Below, one piece after another: positions 52,584-61,914 of a stretch of 64,000 nucleotides of DNA. The notes beneath the pieces were generated by a model, which worked only from the letters and a program-made list of their open reading frames with translations, had not been told where the DNA came from and did not search any database. The stretch lies in NCBI RefSeq assembly GCF_003206695.1, contig NZ_PZJN01000008.1, positions 72,997 to 136,996 of the forward strand. Reading direction: 5' to 3'. A program made the translations under genes and the position numbers. Positions within the stretch are counted from its first letter, which is position 1. Each line of letters starts with the position of its first letter. This DNA comes from Salinicola halophyticus. GTDB lineage: Bacteria > Pseudomonadota > Gammaproteobacteria > Pseudomonadales > Halomonadaceae.

Positions 52584-53126
52584 ATGAGTTTCGACAAGAT
52601 TCCCGCCGGGAAGGATCTCCCCAACGACGTGTACGTGGCGATCGAAATCCCCGCCAACCACGTGCCAATCAAGTATGAGATCGACAAGGAGATGGACGCG
52701 CTGGTGGTCGACCGCTTCATGGCCACGCCGATGTTCTACCCGGCCAACTACGGTTTCATTCCGAATACGCTGGCCGACGACGGCGATCCGCTGGATGCGC
52801 TGGTCGTGACTCCATACCCGGTGCAGCCGGGTTGCGTGATTCGTGCGCGGCCGGTCGGCGTGCTCAACATGTCGGACGAAGCGGGCGAAGATGCCAAGCT
52901 GGTCTGCGTTCCCCATGAAAAACTGTCCGCACTCTACGACGACGTGCACGAGGTCACCGATCTGCCCGAACTGCTGCGTCAGCAGATCGCCCATTTCTTC
53001 GAGAACTACAAGGATCTCGAGAAAGGCAAATGGGTCAAGATCGACTCCTGGGATGGCGCCGAGGCGGCCCGCCGGGCGATCGAGAAAGCCGTTGCCGCTT
53101 ACGAGAACGATGACGCCGAAGCGTAG
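52584..53126 (+). CDS. ppa: Inorganic pyrophosphatase (family I)
   Basis: 180 aa, near the usual 175. It hydrolyses pyrophosphate and drives biosynthetic reactions in the cytoplasm. Signature [11 protein letters not shown] with the metal-binding aspartates, plus [41 protein letters not shown] and [22 protein letters not shown] lies 7 bases before the ATG at 52584. It is a single gene with its own terminator at 53152-53184, divergent from the kinase-like gene; 177 bp between them should hold the promoters. Confidence 0.98.
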   Translation: MSFDKIPAGKDLPNDVYVAIEIPANHVPIKYEIDKEMDALVVDRFMATPMFYPANYGFIPNTLADDGDPLDALVVTPYPVQPGCVIRARPVGVLNMSDEAGEDAKLVCVPHEKLSALYDDVHEVTDLPELLRQQIAHFFENYKDLEKGKWVKIDSWDGAEAARRAIEKAVAAYENDDAEA

Positions 53127-53151
53127 AGCATCACTCGCTGCATCACGTAAA

Positions 53152-53184
53152 AACGCCGCCCCGGTGACAAGCCGGGGCGGCGTT
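53152..53184 (+). terminator. Strong terminator between ppa and the DUF2333 gene
   Basis: Perfect 13-bp stem AACGCCGCCCCGG (53152-53164) / CCGGGGCGGCGTT (53172-53184) with a 7-base loop, flanked by AAA on the left and T on the right, so it can work for both convergent genes. Confidence 0.9.
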
Positions 53185-53231
53185 TGGCGTTGTGACGTCG
53201 TCCGGGTTGGATTCTGACGCCAGCGGAACGA

Positions 53232-54401
53232 TCAGAGCTGGTTGCGAATCTTCTCGACGAGCTGCGATGCCCGCACCGTATAGTTCGCCATCATCAATGA
53301 GTGGTTGGCGAACAGCCCAAAGCCCGATCCGTTCAGAATCACCGGACTCCAGACCCGCCCCTGCGAGCTTTCCAGCTCCGCGATCAACTGGTCGAAATCA
53401 GCGCCGGCACCGCTGTCCTCGATCGCATCGGCATAGTCGATCCTGGCCGCCCGCATCAGCTGGGCCAGCGCCCACGTCGCCCCTCTTGCTTCGAAGAACA
53501 CGTCGTCGATCCGCAGCCAGGGCGTGCTGTCGTTCTGCTGATCGCCGCTGGGCGACTGACCGACATTGGCGGCAAGCTGTTGGGTCTGCGTCTGCAGACG
53601 CTTCTCCACCTGCGCCAGCCACTCGCGCAGGGCGGAGGCATCGGGCGCGTCCGGTGATGCAGTATCGGCAACGGCCCCCTGACCCGATGAATCCTGACCT
53701 GATCCCCCCTGATCCGACGAATCCTGACCCGACGCGCTCTGATCCGACGTACCCTGATCCGATGCACCCTGGCCCGACGAACCCTGACCTGACGTTGCCT
53801 GATTCGATGCGCCCTGATTCGCCCCGTGCTGTCCGGAGGCGTTTTCCAGCGCCGTGAAGGCCTCGCCGAGATTGTTGCGGGCGGATCGCAGCACATTCTC
53901 CGAAGCCGGCCAGCGCCAACTGTCGAGATCGCCGGAAAGCTCGTCGTTGGCCTCTCCCAGCGGAGCACTGCCGACGTCCAGCGCCGAGCCCAGTGACGCT
54001 ACCGCATCATGGACCTGCTGGGTCACGCCCTTTTCCCAATTGGGCATGTTGTCGAGCCATAGCCCAGGCGGCATGACATCGTTGCGTAGATATCCGCCCG
54101 ATTTGTCGAGCAGCGTATCGATGATCGCGATATTGCTGGCCAGCAGCGTTTCGCCGGGCGCCGGCGACTGCGGCTCATCGCCACCGCGAGTATCCACGCT
54201 CTGCGGGAAACCCCGCTGCTGCTCGACCGCCTGTTTAGGGTCGGTCGGCGACGGCGTCCAGCTCCACCAGATGCCCAGCACGATACAGGCCAGCAGATAG
54301 ATGACGACCAGCGCCACCAGTGGCTTCCAGATCCAGCCGTACTGGGGGGTTTCGAGGACCTCGGTGCGCGATAGCGGCGCCTTCTTGCGAAACAGAGCCA
54401 T
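53232..54401 (-). CDS. DUF2333 family membrane-anchored protein
   Basis: 389 aa. One N-terminal membrane segment (about residues 28-46; LVALVVIYLLACIVLGIWW), then a periplasmic domain with ETLLASNIAIIDTLLDKSGG, DVMPPGLWLDNMPNWEKGV, WRWPASENVLRSARNNLGEA, WLRIDDVFFEARGATWALAQ and NGSGFGLFANHSLMMANYTV. These match the DUF2333 family as remembered, a conserved proteobacterial protein of unknown function. The middle is interrupted by a GQ/SG/DQ-rich run of about 50 residues encoded by a 15-bp tandem repeat, listed separately. An AAGGAT site precedes the ATG at 54401. It converges on ppa. Confidence 0.88.
   Translation of the reverse strand: MALFRKKAPLSRTEVLETPQYGWIWKPLVALVVIYLLACIVLGIWWSWTPSPTDPKQAVEQQRGFPQSVDTRGGDEPQSPAPGETLLASNIAIIDTLLDKSGGYLRNDVMPPGLWLDNMPNWEKGVTQQVHDAVASLGSALDVGSAPLGEANDELSGDLDSWRWPASENVLRSARNNLGEAFTALENASGQHGANQGASNQATSGQGSSGQGASDQGTSDQSASGQDSSDQGGSGQDSSGQGAVADTASPDAPDASALREWLAQVEKRLQTQTQQLAANVGQSPSGDQQNDSTPWLRIDDVFFEARGATWALAQLMRAARIDYADAIEDSGAGADFDQLIAELESSQGRVWSPVILNGSGFGLFANHSLMMANYTVRASQLVEKIRNQL
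53678..53826. repeat. 15-bp tandem repeat array inside the DUF2333 gene (~10 degenerate copies)
   Basis: On the plus strand the unit is about CCTGAYCCGAYGNAN (for example CCTGATCCGACGAAT, CCTGATCCGATGCAC, CCTGATTCGATGCGC). The period is 15 bp, so the reading frame is kept. In the protein it gives repeats like GQGAS, DQGTS, DQSAS, GQDSS. Copies differ by point changes, indicating older duplications rather than a hypervariable perfect array. Confidence 0.92.
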
Positions 54402-54860
54402 GGACGATCCTTGTCATTGCTGAGGTTGCGAATGCCGACGTGGGTAACCCGTCAAGAGAACCTGAGTCGAAGGAAGCAGAGTTGGGAAAACGATGAGCCT
54501 ATCCTATCATGCTCGCCGCCACACGCAGTCCGCCTTTCGCTGTACCCTCTCTCGCTGCAGGGCTTTATTTAGCCGCCCGGTGTTTCGCAGCGACGAGCTT
54601 CACAGCGCCGGCTTTTGCAGCTCGGCCTTTCACCGTTTCGCCGTCCGCTCCAATGTGGCGAGCCGTAACGTCGCATGCCCTGACGTCGCGTGCCGTGGCC
54701 CTGCGCAGAGGGCTACCGGAAGCGTCCATGGCACTTTTTCCCGGCTGCAGGTTCATAGCAGGGGGCCGTTGCCACGGCGGGGCATCAAGGTCGTCGTCAT
54801 GAGACCGAATGTCAGTCAACCGCAGATCCGTATTTTCATCGTCGCCGGGAAATCTCTGTT
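54402..54860. other. 459-bp gap between the DUF2333 gene and dsbD
   Basis: No convincing gene. Open frames exist on both strands but they are rich in Arg, Ala and Cys, lack ribosome sites and show no known motif. The stretch 54660-54720 contains repeated GTCGC/GTGCC-type words (GTCGCATGCC, GTCGCGTGCC). Promoters for both divergent genes should lie here, but none could be picked. Confidence 0.5.
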
Positions 54861-57011
54861 TTGAAGTCGCGTTTATACTCGTTGATTCTGACGCTTGGTT
54901 GCTGCCTGATGGCAGCGCTCGGCCCTGCCCGAGCCGAGGACGTGTTTTCCGCCGCTGGCGACTCTCCGTTTCGGAGCGAAAACGCCGCCGAATTCCTGCC
55001 GGTCGACGAGGCCTTTCACGCCTACGCCTGGCGTGATTCCAAACGCGTTTACATCGGCATCCGCAACCAGCCCGGCTACTATCTCTACCGTCAGCGCCTG
55101 GCGCTCGAGAGTGATCAGCCGGAGATCACGCTCGGCCCCCTCGAAGCCCCCTCCGGTCAGTTCAAGCACGATCAATATCTGGGCGATGTTCATGTCTTCT
55201 ACGATCAGGTAGAGATCAGCGCGCCGCTGACCGGGCAGGAACAGCGGAATCCGAACCAGCCGATTTCGATCACGCTATCCTTCCAGGGCTGTGCCGACGC
55301 GGGTCTGTGCTACCCGCCAGAGCACTGGAGGCTGACCGCCAGACCGGGGCCTGCGCCAGCGGCCTATCGTGATGCCAGCAGTGAAGCCATGGCGTCGCCG
55401 ATCGGCACGTCGGAAGCAGACACGGCCAACGATCCCTTCTCGACACGGGAGACGAGTCAGGCGCTCTCCAACCCGGCTGCCGAGACGGTCGAGACGATGC
55501 CAAGCGCCTCGATGACAAGCGCCTCGATGACATTGGCGGGTGACGTCGAACCGCTCTCTTCGGCCAGCGCCGACGGGCAGTTTCAGTCACTGCTTCGCGC
55601 CGGTATTGACCCGAGTACGCTGGGACTCTTCTTTCTCGCCGGCCTGGGGCTGACGTTCACGCCCTGCGTGCTGCCGATGCTGCCAATCCTGACCTCGATC
55701 ATCATCGGCCAGAACGCCCGGCGGCGACGGGCACTGACGCTGTCGCTGAGCTACGTCACAGGCATGGCGGCGACCTTCATGCTCCTCGGAACGCTGATGG
55801 GTCTGTTCGGCGCCTCGCTCAACCTGCAGGCGCGGCTGCAGTCGGCCTGGGTACTGGTCCCGCTCGCGCTGCTGTTCGCGCTGTTCGCCGCAGCCATGTT
55901 CGGCCTTTTCGATCTACGCCTGCCCAATGGCCTCAACCAGCGCGTCGATGCCTGGCAATCCCGACTACAGCGCAGTGGCCCGCTGGGTTTGGCCTCGGCG
56001 GGAGCGCTGTCGGTGCTGGTGGTCTCGCCCTGCGTGTCCGCGCCGCTGGCCGGCGCACTGGTGTTTATCTCGACGACCGGTGACGCCCTGGGTGGCGCCA
56101 TGGCGCTGCTTGCGCTCGGGCTGGGCATGGGTGCGCCACTGGTCGCGGCGGGTACGTTCGGCGCCCAGTGGCTGCCGCGCGCCGGCGGCTGGATGACTGG
56201 CGTCAAGGCGCTGTTCGGGGTGATGCTGCTGGGCGTGGCGGTCTGGCTGGTCGAACGCATCGTGCCGGGGCCGGTCGCATTGTTGCTGTGGGGCATGCTG
56301 ACATTGGGCTGCGCGCTGGCGCTGGGTCCGCTGCGACCTCGCCCAGCGCCACGATTCTTTTCGGCGCCCGATGCCGCGCTAGGGTCCCTTTCGACGTCCG
56401 ATGCCGCGCTAGGGTCCAGTTCAGCGCCCGATGCCGCGCCCGCGGGCAGATTTCGCGGCGGGTCGCTGATACGTCAGACGGCGGGGTGGGTGCTGCTGGT
56501 GTGGGGCGTGGCGATGGTATGGGGCGCGGCTCAGGGCGGCAGCGATCCCCTGAGGCCATTGCCGGCCGCCGTGTCCACATCGTCGCCGGACGCGGCGCCG
56601 CGCTTCGAGACCGTCAGCAACCTTGACCAGCTCGAGGCCGCCCTGGCGGCGGCGGACCGGGCCGGGCGCCCGGCCATGGTCAACGTCAGCGCCGACTGGT
56701 GCATCTCGTGCAAGGTCATGGAACGCGATGTCTTTCCTCGGCCAGCCGTCGCCCAGCGTCTGGCAGGGTTCACGCTGATTCGAGCCGACGTGACTCGGGA
56801 CGCACCTGCCAGCCGCCGGCTGCTCGAGCATTACGACCTGTTCGGCCCGCCGGGATTGCTATTTTTCGCTCATGGAGAGGAGTTGCCACGTGCCCGTGTT
56901 CAAGGCGAAGTGGACGCCCGCGCACTCATCCAGCATCTCGATGCAGTGGCGCAGCTAAGCGAAGCCAAAGCGACTGCGTCAGGGCCGGGTCGGCCATCTC
57001 GCGATTCATAG
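54861..57011 (+). CDS. dsbD: DsbD, thiol:disulfide interchange protein
   Basis: 716 aa from a TTG start with GGGA 10 bases upstream. Signal peptide (LILTLGCCLMAALGPARA), then the periplasmic alpha domain with the cysteine pair in FQGCADAGLCYPPEHW. Next come eight hydrophobic segments of the membrane beta domain with LTFTPCVLPMLPIL and VVSPCVSAPLAGALVF, holding the two membrane cysteines. The C-terminal thioredoxin-like gamma domain has NVSADWCISCKVMERDVF. DsbD passes electrons from cytoplasmic thioredoxin to periplasmic reductases. Linkers contain tandem repeats: a duplicated 15-bp unit at 55502-55531 and a 30-bp unit at 56361-56449. It is upstream of aroQ on the same strand, 172 bp apart. 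Confidence 0.96.
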   Translation: MKSRLYSLILTLGCCLMAALGPARAEDVFSAAGDSPFRSENAAEFLPVDEAFHAYAWRDSKRVYIGIRNQPGYYLYRQRLALESDQPEITLGPLEAPSGQFKHDQYLGDVHVFYDQVEISAPLTGQEQRNPNQPISITLSFQGCADAGLCYPPEHWRLTARPGPAPAAYRDASSEAMASPIGTSEADTANDPFSTRETSQALSNPAAETVETMPSASMTSASMTLAGDVEPLSSASADGQFQSLLRAGIDPSTLGLFFLAGLGLTFTPCVLPMLPILTSIIIGQNARRRRALTLSLSYVTGMAATFMLLGTLMGLFGASLNLQARLQSAWVLVPLALLFALFAAAMFGLFDLRLPNGLNQRVDAWQSRLQRSGPLGLASAGALSVLVVSPCVSAPLAGALVFISTTGDALGGAMALLALGLGMGAPLVAAGTFGAQWLPRAGGWMTGVKALFGVMLLGVAVWLVERIVPGPVALLLWGMLTLGCALALGPLRPRPAPRFFSAPDAALGSLSTSDAALGSSSAPDAAPAGRFRGGSLIRQTAGWVLLVWGVAMVWGAAQGGSDPLRPLPAAVSTSSPDAAPRFETVSNLDQLEAALAAADRAGRPAMVNVSADWCISCKVMERDVFPRPAVAQRLAGFTLIRADVTRDAPASRRLLEHYDLFGPPGLLFFAHGEELPRARVQGEVDARALIQHLDAVAQLSEAKATASGPGRPSRDS
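55502..55531 (+). repeat. 15-bp direct duplication in the dsbD linker
   Basis: AAGCGCCTCGATGAC occurs twice in tandem without mismatch, encoding a repeated SASMT in the linker between the periplasmic and membrane domains. Confidence 0.9.
56361..56449 (+). repeat. 30-bp tandem repeat (about 3 copies) in dsbD
   Basis: Units begin TCGGCGCCCGATGCCGCG, TCGACGTCCGATGCCGCG and TCAGCGCCCGATGCCGCG at 56361, 56391 and 56421. They encode SAPDAALGS-like repeats in a linker between membrane helices near the end of the beta domain. The frame is kept. Confidence 0.88.
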
Positions 57012-57183
57012 GCGGCGATCTACAGGTGGCGTTAACGAACAACGTTCGATAGTCAGGGTGGACACCCTCAATATTTTTCGGCAAACTTCGACATCATGAA
57101 AACGGTGGGCCGAAGACGCTATCTTGCAGCAAAGTGACGCGATCTCGGCGTTCCAAGAACGGGTTAACAGCGTAAGGACGGTC

Positions 57184-57627
57184 ATGGCTAGACTGCTGGT
57201 TCTCAACGGTCCCAACCTGAATCTGCTCGGTACCCGCGAGCCGGAGGTGTATGGCACGACCACCCTCGAGGACATCCGGATTCGTCTGACCGAGCGCGCC
57301 CTCGACGCCGGCCATCAGCTGGAATGGCTGCAGTCCAACGCGGAGCACGAACTGGTCGAACGCGTGCATCGGGCACGGCAGGAGAACGTCGATTTCATCC
57401 TGCTCAACCCGGCCGCCTTCACGCATACCAGCGTGGCGCTGCGCGATGCGCTGACCGGGGTCGATATCCCGTTCATCGAACTGCACTTGTCCAACGTGCA
57501 CGCTCGCGAGCCGTTTCGTGCGCACTCTTATTTCACCGACGTCGCCCGTGGCGTTATCGCGGGGTTCGGCGCCGATAGCTATGTGCTGGCGCTGGATGCC
57601 GCGTTCAAGCAGTTGGATTCACGCTGA
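57184..57627 (+). CDS. aroQ: 3-Dehydroquinate dehydratase, type II
   Basis: 147 aa from the ATG at 57184 with AAGGA 5 bases upstream. It converts 3-dehydroquinate to 3-dehydroshikimate in the shikimate pathway. Motifs: [19 protein letters not shown] with the catalytic tyrosine, [37 protein letters not shown], and [20 protein letters not shown] with the catalytic histidine. Its place just before accB-accC is the usual gammaproteobacterial order. Confidence 0.98.
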   Translation: MARLLVLNGPNLNLLGTREPEVYGTTTLEDIRIRLTERALDAGHQLEWLQSNAEHELVERVHRARQENVDFILLNPAAFTHTSVALRDALTGVDIPFIELHLSNVHAREPFRAHSYFTDVARGVIAGFGADSYVLALDAAFKQLDSR

Positions 57628-57686
57628 TCCACGTCCTTCCGCCGACGGGCGTGCAGCATTGTCAACCCGGTCCTGTCACTCGCAGA

Positions 57687-57731
57687 ACTGATAGTCACAG
57701 CACTGATAGTTACAGCACTGATACTCATCGC
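57687..57731 (+). repeat. 15-bp tandem repeat (3 copies) upstream of accB
   Basis: ACTGATAGTCACAGC, ACTGATAGTTACAGC and ACTGATACTCATCGC follow each other in the 184-bp gap between aroQ and accB. Since the accBC promoter/leader lies here, copy number could affect expression; no regulator is known to me for this motif. Confidence 0.88.
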
Positions 57732-57811
57732 ATTGCGCTGGCCCGTCCAGAGTTCGCATGCCGAGAGTGGTGCCTTTATTCACATTCAATCAATCAAGCC
57801 GAGACATCGCC

Positions 57812-58282
57812 ATGGATATACGCAAGGTCAAGAAGCTCATCGAACTGCTGGAAGAGTCGAACATCAGCGAGATCGAGATTCAGGAAGGTGAAGAGTCCGT
57901 CCGCATCAGCCGTCACCCGGCTGGATTCGGTGCCGCCCAGCAGCCGATGATGATGCCGCAATCCATGGCGCAGGCCGGCCCGAACTACGGCGCGCCGCAG
58001 CAGACTCAAGCTCCCGACCCCGCCGAGCCGGGCCCCGTGCAGCCTGCCGGTCATGCGGTAACTTCGCCGATGGTCGGCACCTTCTATCGTTCGCCGGCGC
58101 CGGGTTCCAAGGCATTCGTCGAGGTCGGTCAGAGCATCAAGAAAGGCGATACCGTGTGTATCGTCGAAGCGATGAAGATGATGAACCAGATCGAAGCCGA
58201 CAAGGATGGCGTGATCGAAGCGATTCTGGTCGAGGATGGCGAGCCGGTCGAGTTCGACCAGCCGATGATCATCATCAACTAA
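57812..58282 (+). CDS. accB: Biotin carboxyl carrier protein of acetyl-CoA carboxylase
   Basis: 156 aa from the ATG at 57812 ([16 protein letters not shown]). It has a short N-terminal helix region, a Pro/Ala/Gln-rich linker ([20 protein letters not shown]) and the biotinyl domain with [40 protein letters not shown], where the MKM lysine carries biotin, and [11 protein letters not shown] at the end. It carries CO2 from AccC to the carboxyltransferase for fatty-acid synthesis. It is 21 bp before accC and co-transcribed. An upstream in-frame ATG at 57758 gives an extra N-terminus not found in the family. Confidence 0.98.
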   Translation: MDIRKVKKLIELLEESNISEIEIQEGEESVRISRHPAGFGAAQQPMMMPQSMAQAGPNYGAPQQTQAPDPAEPGPVQPAGHAVTSPMVGTFYRSPAPGSKAFVEVGQSIKKGDTVCIVEAMKMMNQIEADKDGVIEAILVEDGEPVEFDQPMIIIN

Positions 58283-58303
58283 GACCACACGAGCGAAACC
58301 ATC

Positions 58304-59647
58304 ATGTTGGACAAGGTACTCATCGCCAACCGTGGCGAGATCGCACTTCGCATTCTGCGCGCCTGCAAGGAGCTCGGGATCAAGACCGTGGCGGTTCATT
58401 CCAAGGCCGACCGGGAACTGATGCACGTGCGCCTGGCCGACGAGGCCGTCTGTATCGGCCCTGCGGCTTCGGCCAAATCCTATCTGAACATTCCCGCCCT
58501 GATCAGCGCGGCGGAAGTGACGGATTCCAGCGCCATTCATCCCGGTTACGGCTTTCTTTCCGAGAACGCCAATTTCGCCGAGCAGGTCGAACGTTCCGGC
58601 TTCACCTTCGTCGGGCCGCGAGCGGAAACCATCCGCCTGATGGGCGACAAGGTCAGCGCGATCAACGCCATGAAGGCAGCCGGCGTACCCACGGTGCCCG
58701 GCTCCGATGGCCCGCTGCCGGAAGATGATGACGAGATTCGGCGTATCGCCGGGCGTATCGGCTACCCGGTGATCATCAAGGCTGCCTCCGGCGGCGGTGG
58801 TCGTGGGATGCGCGTCGTCCGCAACGATGACGAAGTCGCCAAGGCGGCCAGCATCACGCGCTCCGAGGCCGCAGCGGCCTTCGGCGACGGCACCGTCTAC
58901 ATGGAGAAGTTCCTCGAGAACCCGCGCCATGTGGAGATCCAGGTGCTGGCCGACGGTCAGGGCAACGCGATTCATCTCTACGATCGTGACTGCTCGCTGC
59001 AGCGCCGCCATCAGAAGGTGCTCGAGGAAGCGCCGGCACCGCATATCGATCCCGAGGCGCGCGCCAAGGTGCTCAAGTCCTGCACCGACGCCTGCATCGA
59101 AATCAACTATCGTGGCGCCGGCACCTTCGAGTTCCTGTACGAGGACGGCGAGTTCTTCTTCATCGAGATGAACACGCGCGTGCAGGTCGAGCATCCCGTG
59201 ACCGAAATGGTCACCGGTGTCGATATCGTCAAGGAGCAGCTGCGTATCGCCTGCGGTCAGCCGCTGTCGATTCGCCAGGAAGATGTCGTGCTCCGCGGCC
59301 ACGCCTTCGAGTGCCGTATCAACGCCGAAGACGCTCGCACGTTCATGCCTTCACCCGGCAAGATCGACCTCTATCATGCGCCGGGCGGGCTCGGCGTGCG
59401 CATGGACTCGCACATCTACACCGGTTACAGCGTTCCCCCGCACTACGACTCCTTGATCGGCAAGCTGATCACCTGGGGCGCGGACCGGGAAATCGCCCTG
59501 GTGCGGATGCGCAATGCGCTCGACGAGCTGCTGGTCGAAGGCATCAAGACCAATATCGATCTGCAGAAGGACCTGGTCCGTGACAGCGCCTTCCAGCGCG
59601 GTGGCGTCAATATCCACTATCTGGAGAAGAAGCTCGGTTTGAGCTGA
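58304..59647 (+). CDS. accC: Biotin carboxylase of acetyl-CoA carboxylase
   Basis: 447 aa, the usual length. ATP-grasp enzyme: [20 protein letters not shown] at the start, [33 protein letters not shown] glycine-rich ATP loop, [57 protein letters not shown] and [17 protein letters not shown]. It carboxylates biotin on AccB. The gene follows accB by 21 bp; a long inverted repeat at 59673-59718 follows. Confidence 0.99.
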   Translation: MLDKVLIANRGEIALRILRACKELGIKTVAVHSKADRELMHVRLADEAVCIGPAASAKSYLNIPALISAAEVTDSSAIHPGYGFLSENANFAEQVERSGFTFVGPRAETIRLMGDKVSAINAMKAAGVPTVPGSDGPLPEDDDEIRRIAGRIGYPVIIKAASGGGGRGMRVVRNDDEVAKAASITRSEAAAAFGDGTVYMEKFLENPRHVEIQVLADGQGNAIHLYDRDCSLQRRHQKVLEEAPAPHIDPEARAKVLKSCTDACIEINYRGAGTFEFLYEDGEFFFIEMNTRVQVEHPVTEMVTGVDIVKEQLRIACGQPLSIRQEDVVLRGHAFECRINAEDARTFMPSPGKIDLYHAPGGLGVRMDSHIYTGYSVPPHYDSLIGKLITWGADREIALVRMRNALDELLVEGIKTNIDLQKDLVRDSAFQRGGVNIHYLEKKLGLS

Positions 59648-59672
59648 TTCCCGGATATCGAGCCGGTCGAGA

Positions 59673-59718
59673 CGGGGCGGTCTATTCTGCGCATTCAGTG
59701 CTGTAATAGACCGCCCCG
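59673..59718 (+). terminator. Long perfect hairpin between accC and prmA
   Basis: CGGGGCGGTCTATT (59673-59686) pairs perfectly with AATAGACCGCCCCG (59705-59718) over 14 bp with an 18-base loop. It is followed by CCGCGTTGTATTCCTATT, only a partly T-rich tail. It starts 26 bp after the accC stop. It probably terminates or attenuates accBC before prmA. Confidence 0.7.
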
Positions 59719-59760
59719 CCGCGTTGTATTCCTATTACCCACCGATACGAGAGAGCCCCA

Positions 59761-60669
59761 ATGGCCTGGCTACAACTCAAGGCATCCATCCCGCCCGAAC
59801 AGGCCGAATGGCTGGAAGAGCTGCTGTTGGCCGAGGGCGCCAGCGCCATCACTCTGCAGGACGCCCACGACGAGCCGGTCTTCGAGCCCGATCGCGGCAC
59901 CACGCCGCTATGGCGCGAGACCGTGCTGACCGGGCTCTACGATGACCTCGCCGGCGTCGAGGCGATGATCGAGCGCGTTCAGCGCGCCTGGGCGGAGCAG
60001 TCTCCCGACGAACCGGCGCCGCAGATCGAGTACGAACTGCTCGCCGATCGCGACTGGGAGCGCGAGTGGATGGATGGTTTCGAACCGCTGCGAATGGGCG
60101 AACGGCTGTGGATCGTTCCCAGCTGGCACGAGGCCCCCGATCCCGATGCCGTCAATCTGCTGCTCGACCCCGGTCTGGCGTTCGGTACCGGCACCCACCC
60201 CACCACCGCACTCTGCCTCGGCTGGCTCGACGCCCAGGATCTCGCCCAGCGCCAGATTCTGGATTACGGCTGCGGCTCCGGCATCCTCGCCATCGCCGCG
60301 CTCAAGCTCGGCGCCGAGATCGCCGTGGGTGTCGATATCGACCCCCAGGCGTTGCAGGCCAGCCGCGACAACGCCGAGCGCAACCGGATCGACGAGTCGA
60401 GCCTGGTCCTCGATTATCCCGAGAGAATCGGCCAGGGCCAGTTCGAAGTGGTCGTCGCCAATATCCTCGCCGGGCCGCTGATCGAGATGGCCGCCACGAT
60501 CGCCGCGCGGGTACGCCCCGATGGGTTGCTGGCACTCTCCGGCATTCTCGAGGCCCAGACCGAGTCGGTGCTGGAGGCTTACCGGGCCCAGGGCCTGATC
60601 ATGGACGAACCCAAGGAAAAAGAGGGCTGGATGCTGCTGACCGGTCGTCGGCCCGGCCAGCAACGGTAA
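59761..60669 (+). CDS. prmA: Ribosomal protein L11 methyltransferase
   Basis: 302 aa. It methylates L11 with SAM. Features: MAWLQLKASIPPEQAEWLEE at the N-terminus, DRDWEREWMDGFEPLRMGER, LLDPGLAFGTGTHPTTALCL, the SAM-binding motif ILDYGCGSGILAIAALKLGA, GVDIDPQALQASRDNAERN and VVANILAGPLIEMA. GAGAG lies about 5 bases before the ATG. An inverted repeat at 60687-60716 follows. Same neighbourhood (accBC-prmA-dusB-fis) as in other gammaproteobacteria. Confidence 0.98.
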   Translation: MAWLQLKASIPPEQAEWLEELLLAEGASAITLQDAHDEPVFEPDRGTTPLWRETVLTGLYDDLAGVEAMIERVQRAWAEQSPDEPAPQIEYELLADRDWEREWMDGFEPLRMGERLWIVPSWHEAPDPDAVNLLLDPGLAFGTGTHPTTALCLGWLDAQDLAQRQILDYGCGSGILAIAALKLGAEIAVGVDIDPQALQASRDNAERNRIDESSLVLDYPERIGQGQFEVVVANILAGPLIEMAATIAARVRPDGLLALSGILEAQTESVLEAYRAQGLIMDEPKEKEGWMLLTGRRPGQQR

Positions 60670-60686
60670 TCGATCGGAGCCGCGGA

Positions 60687-60716
60687 TCAGCGTGATCCTG
60701 GATCCGATCACGCTGA
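60687..60716 (+). terminator. Hairpin after prmA
   Basis: TCAGCGTGATC (60687-60697) pairs perfectly with GATCACGCTGA (60706-60716) around an 8-base loop, then CACCGTTTC. It starts 17 bp after the prmA stop. The T-tract is weak, so termination may be partial. Confidence 0.65.
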
Positions 60717-60879
60717 CACCGTTTCGTGCCGGCATTCATGACATATGGCCTGCACCTGAACGTGTTTCATGCACTGGATCGCTCCGCTACGGCTTAGGTC
60801 GTGCGTCGGTAAACAGCGCTTCAACAAAGTCGGCGTGATCGGTATCATGGCTTCCCCGTTTCGCCTGAGCCCTGTAACG

Positions 60880-61914
60880 ATGCGTGATTCCGTGTCATCG
60901 CAGACCGATCGCCCGTTACCCCGCATCGGCCGGCACACGCTACCCAATCGCGTGATTCTGGCCCCTATGGCCGGGGTGACCGACCGCCCCTTTCGCCAGC
61001 TGTGTCGCGAGCTGGGCGCAGGTCTGGTGGTCTCGGAGATGGTCACCGCCGACAGTCGCCTGTGGCACACCCGCAAGTCTCGCCAGCGCATGATCCACCG
61101 TGGCGAACCGGGGCCACGCTCGGTGCAGATCGCCGGCGGCGATCCAGAGATGCTCGCCGAGGCAGCGAGACTCAACGCCGAGTCCGGCGCCGAGATCATC
61201 GATATCAACATGGGCTGCCCGGCCAAGAAGGTCTGCAACAAGGCGGCAGGATCGGCGCTGCTGCGGGACGAGCGCCTGGTGGCGGACATTCTCGAGGCCG
61301 TGGTCGCGGCCGTCGAGATCCCGGTCACCTTGAAGATTCGTACCGGCTGGTGCGCCGACAGCCGCAACGCCGAGCGGGTGGCGAAGCTTGCCGAGAACGC
61401 CGGGATCGCGGCGTTGGCGGTTCATGGCCGAACCCGCGAGCAGCGCTACACCGGCGAGGCGGAGTACGACACCATCGCCGCGATCAAGCAGCAGGTGTCG
61501 ATCCCGGTCTTCGCCAACGGCGATGTCACGACACCTCAGCGCGCCGCCGACGTTCTCGCCTACACGGGCGCCGATGCGGTAATGATCGGACGCGGCGCCC
61601 AGGGCAATCCCTGGCTGTTCCGCGAGATCGAGCACTACCTCGCAACCGGGCGTGAGCATACCCCGCCCACGACCGAAGAGTTCGTCGACACCATGGGCTG
61701 GCACCTGCGCGCTCTGCACGAGCATTACGGCGAGTATCTGGGCGTTCGGGTCGCACGCAAGCATATCGGCTGGTATCTGGCGGCCCACGATCCCGGTCGC
61801 GAACGCCGGGCCCGCTTCAATCGCCTGGAGCAGGCCAGTCAACAGTTCGAGTTTCTCCATGAACTCTTTCGCGGTGACGCCGTCGCGATCGATAACGGAA
61901 TCCACGCAGCATGA
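60880..61914 (+). CDS. dusB: tRNA-dihydrouridine synthase B
   Basis: 344 aa from the ATG at 60880 (MRDSVSSQTDRPLPRIG); ATG 60847 or an upstream codon is possible, and none has a strong ribosome site. FMN enzyme that reduces uridines in the tRNA D-loop. Features: RVILAPMAGVTDRPFRQLCR, SVQIAGGDPEMLAEAARL, DINMGCPAKKVCNKAAGSAL with the catalytic cysteine, VTLKIRTGW, LAVHGRTREQRYTGEAEYD, VFANGDVTTPQRAADVL and MIGRGAQGNPWLFREI. It overlaps fis by ATGA, the classic dusB-fis operon, which usually drives growth-phase expression of Fis. Confidence 0.97.
   Translation: MRDSVSSQTDRPLPRIGRHTLPNRVILAPMAGVTDRPFRQLCRELGAGLVVSEMVTADSRLWHTRKSRQRMIHRGEPGPRSVQIAGGDPEMLAEAARLNAESGAEIIDINMGCPAKKVCNKAAGSALLRDERLVADILEAVVAAVEIPVTLKIRTGWCADSRNAERVAKLAENAGIAALAVHGRTREQRYTGEAEYDTIAAIKQQVSIPVFANGDVTTPQRAADVLAYTGADAVMIGRGAQGNPWLFREIEHYLATGREHTPPTTEEFVDTMGWHLRALHEHYGEYLGVRVARKHIGWYLAAHDPGRERRARFNRLEQASQQFEFLHELFRGDAVAIDNGIHAA

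Noticed and set aside
54493..54864. Possible small genes in the dsbD upstream gap (both strands)
   Set aside because: Composition is odd, no ribosome site and no recognisable motif; treated as non-coding.
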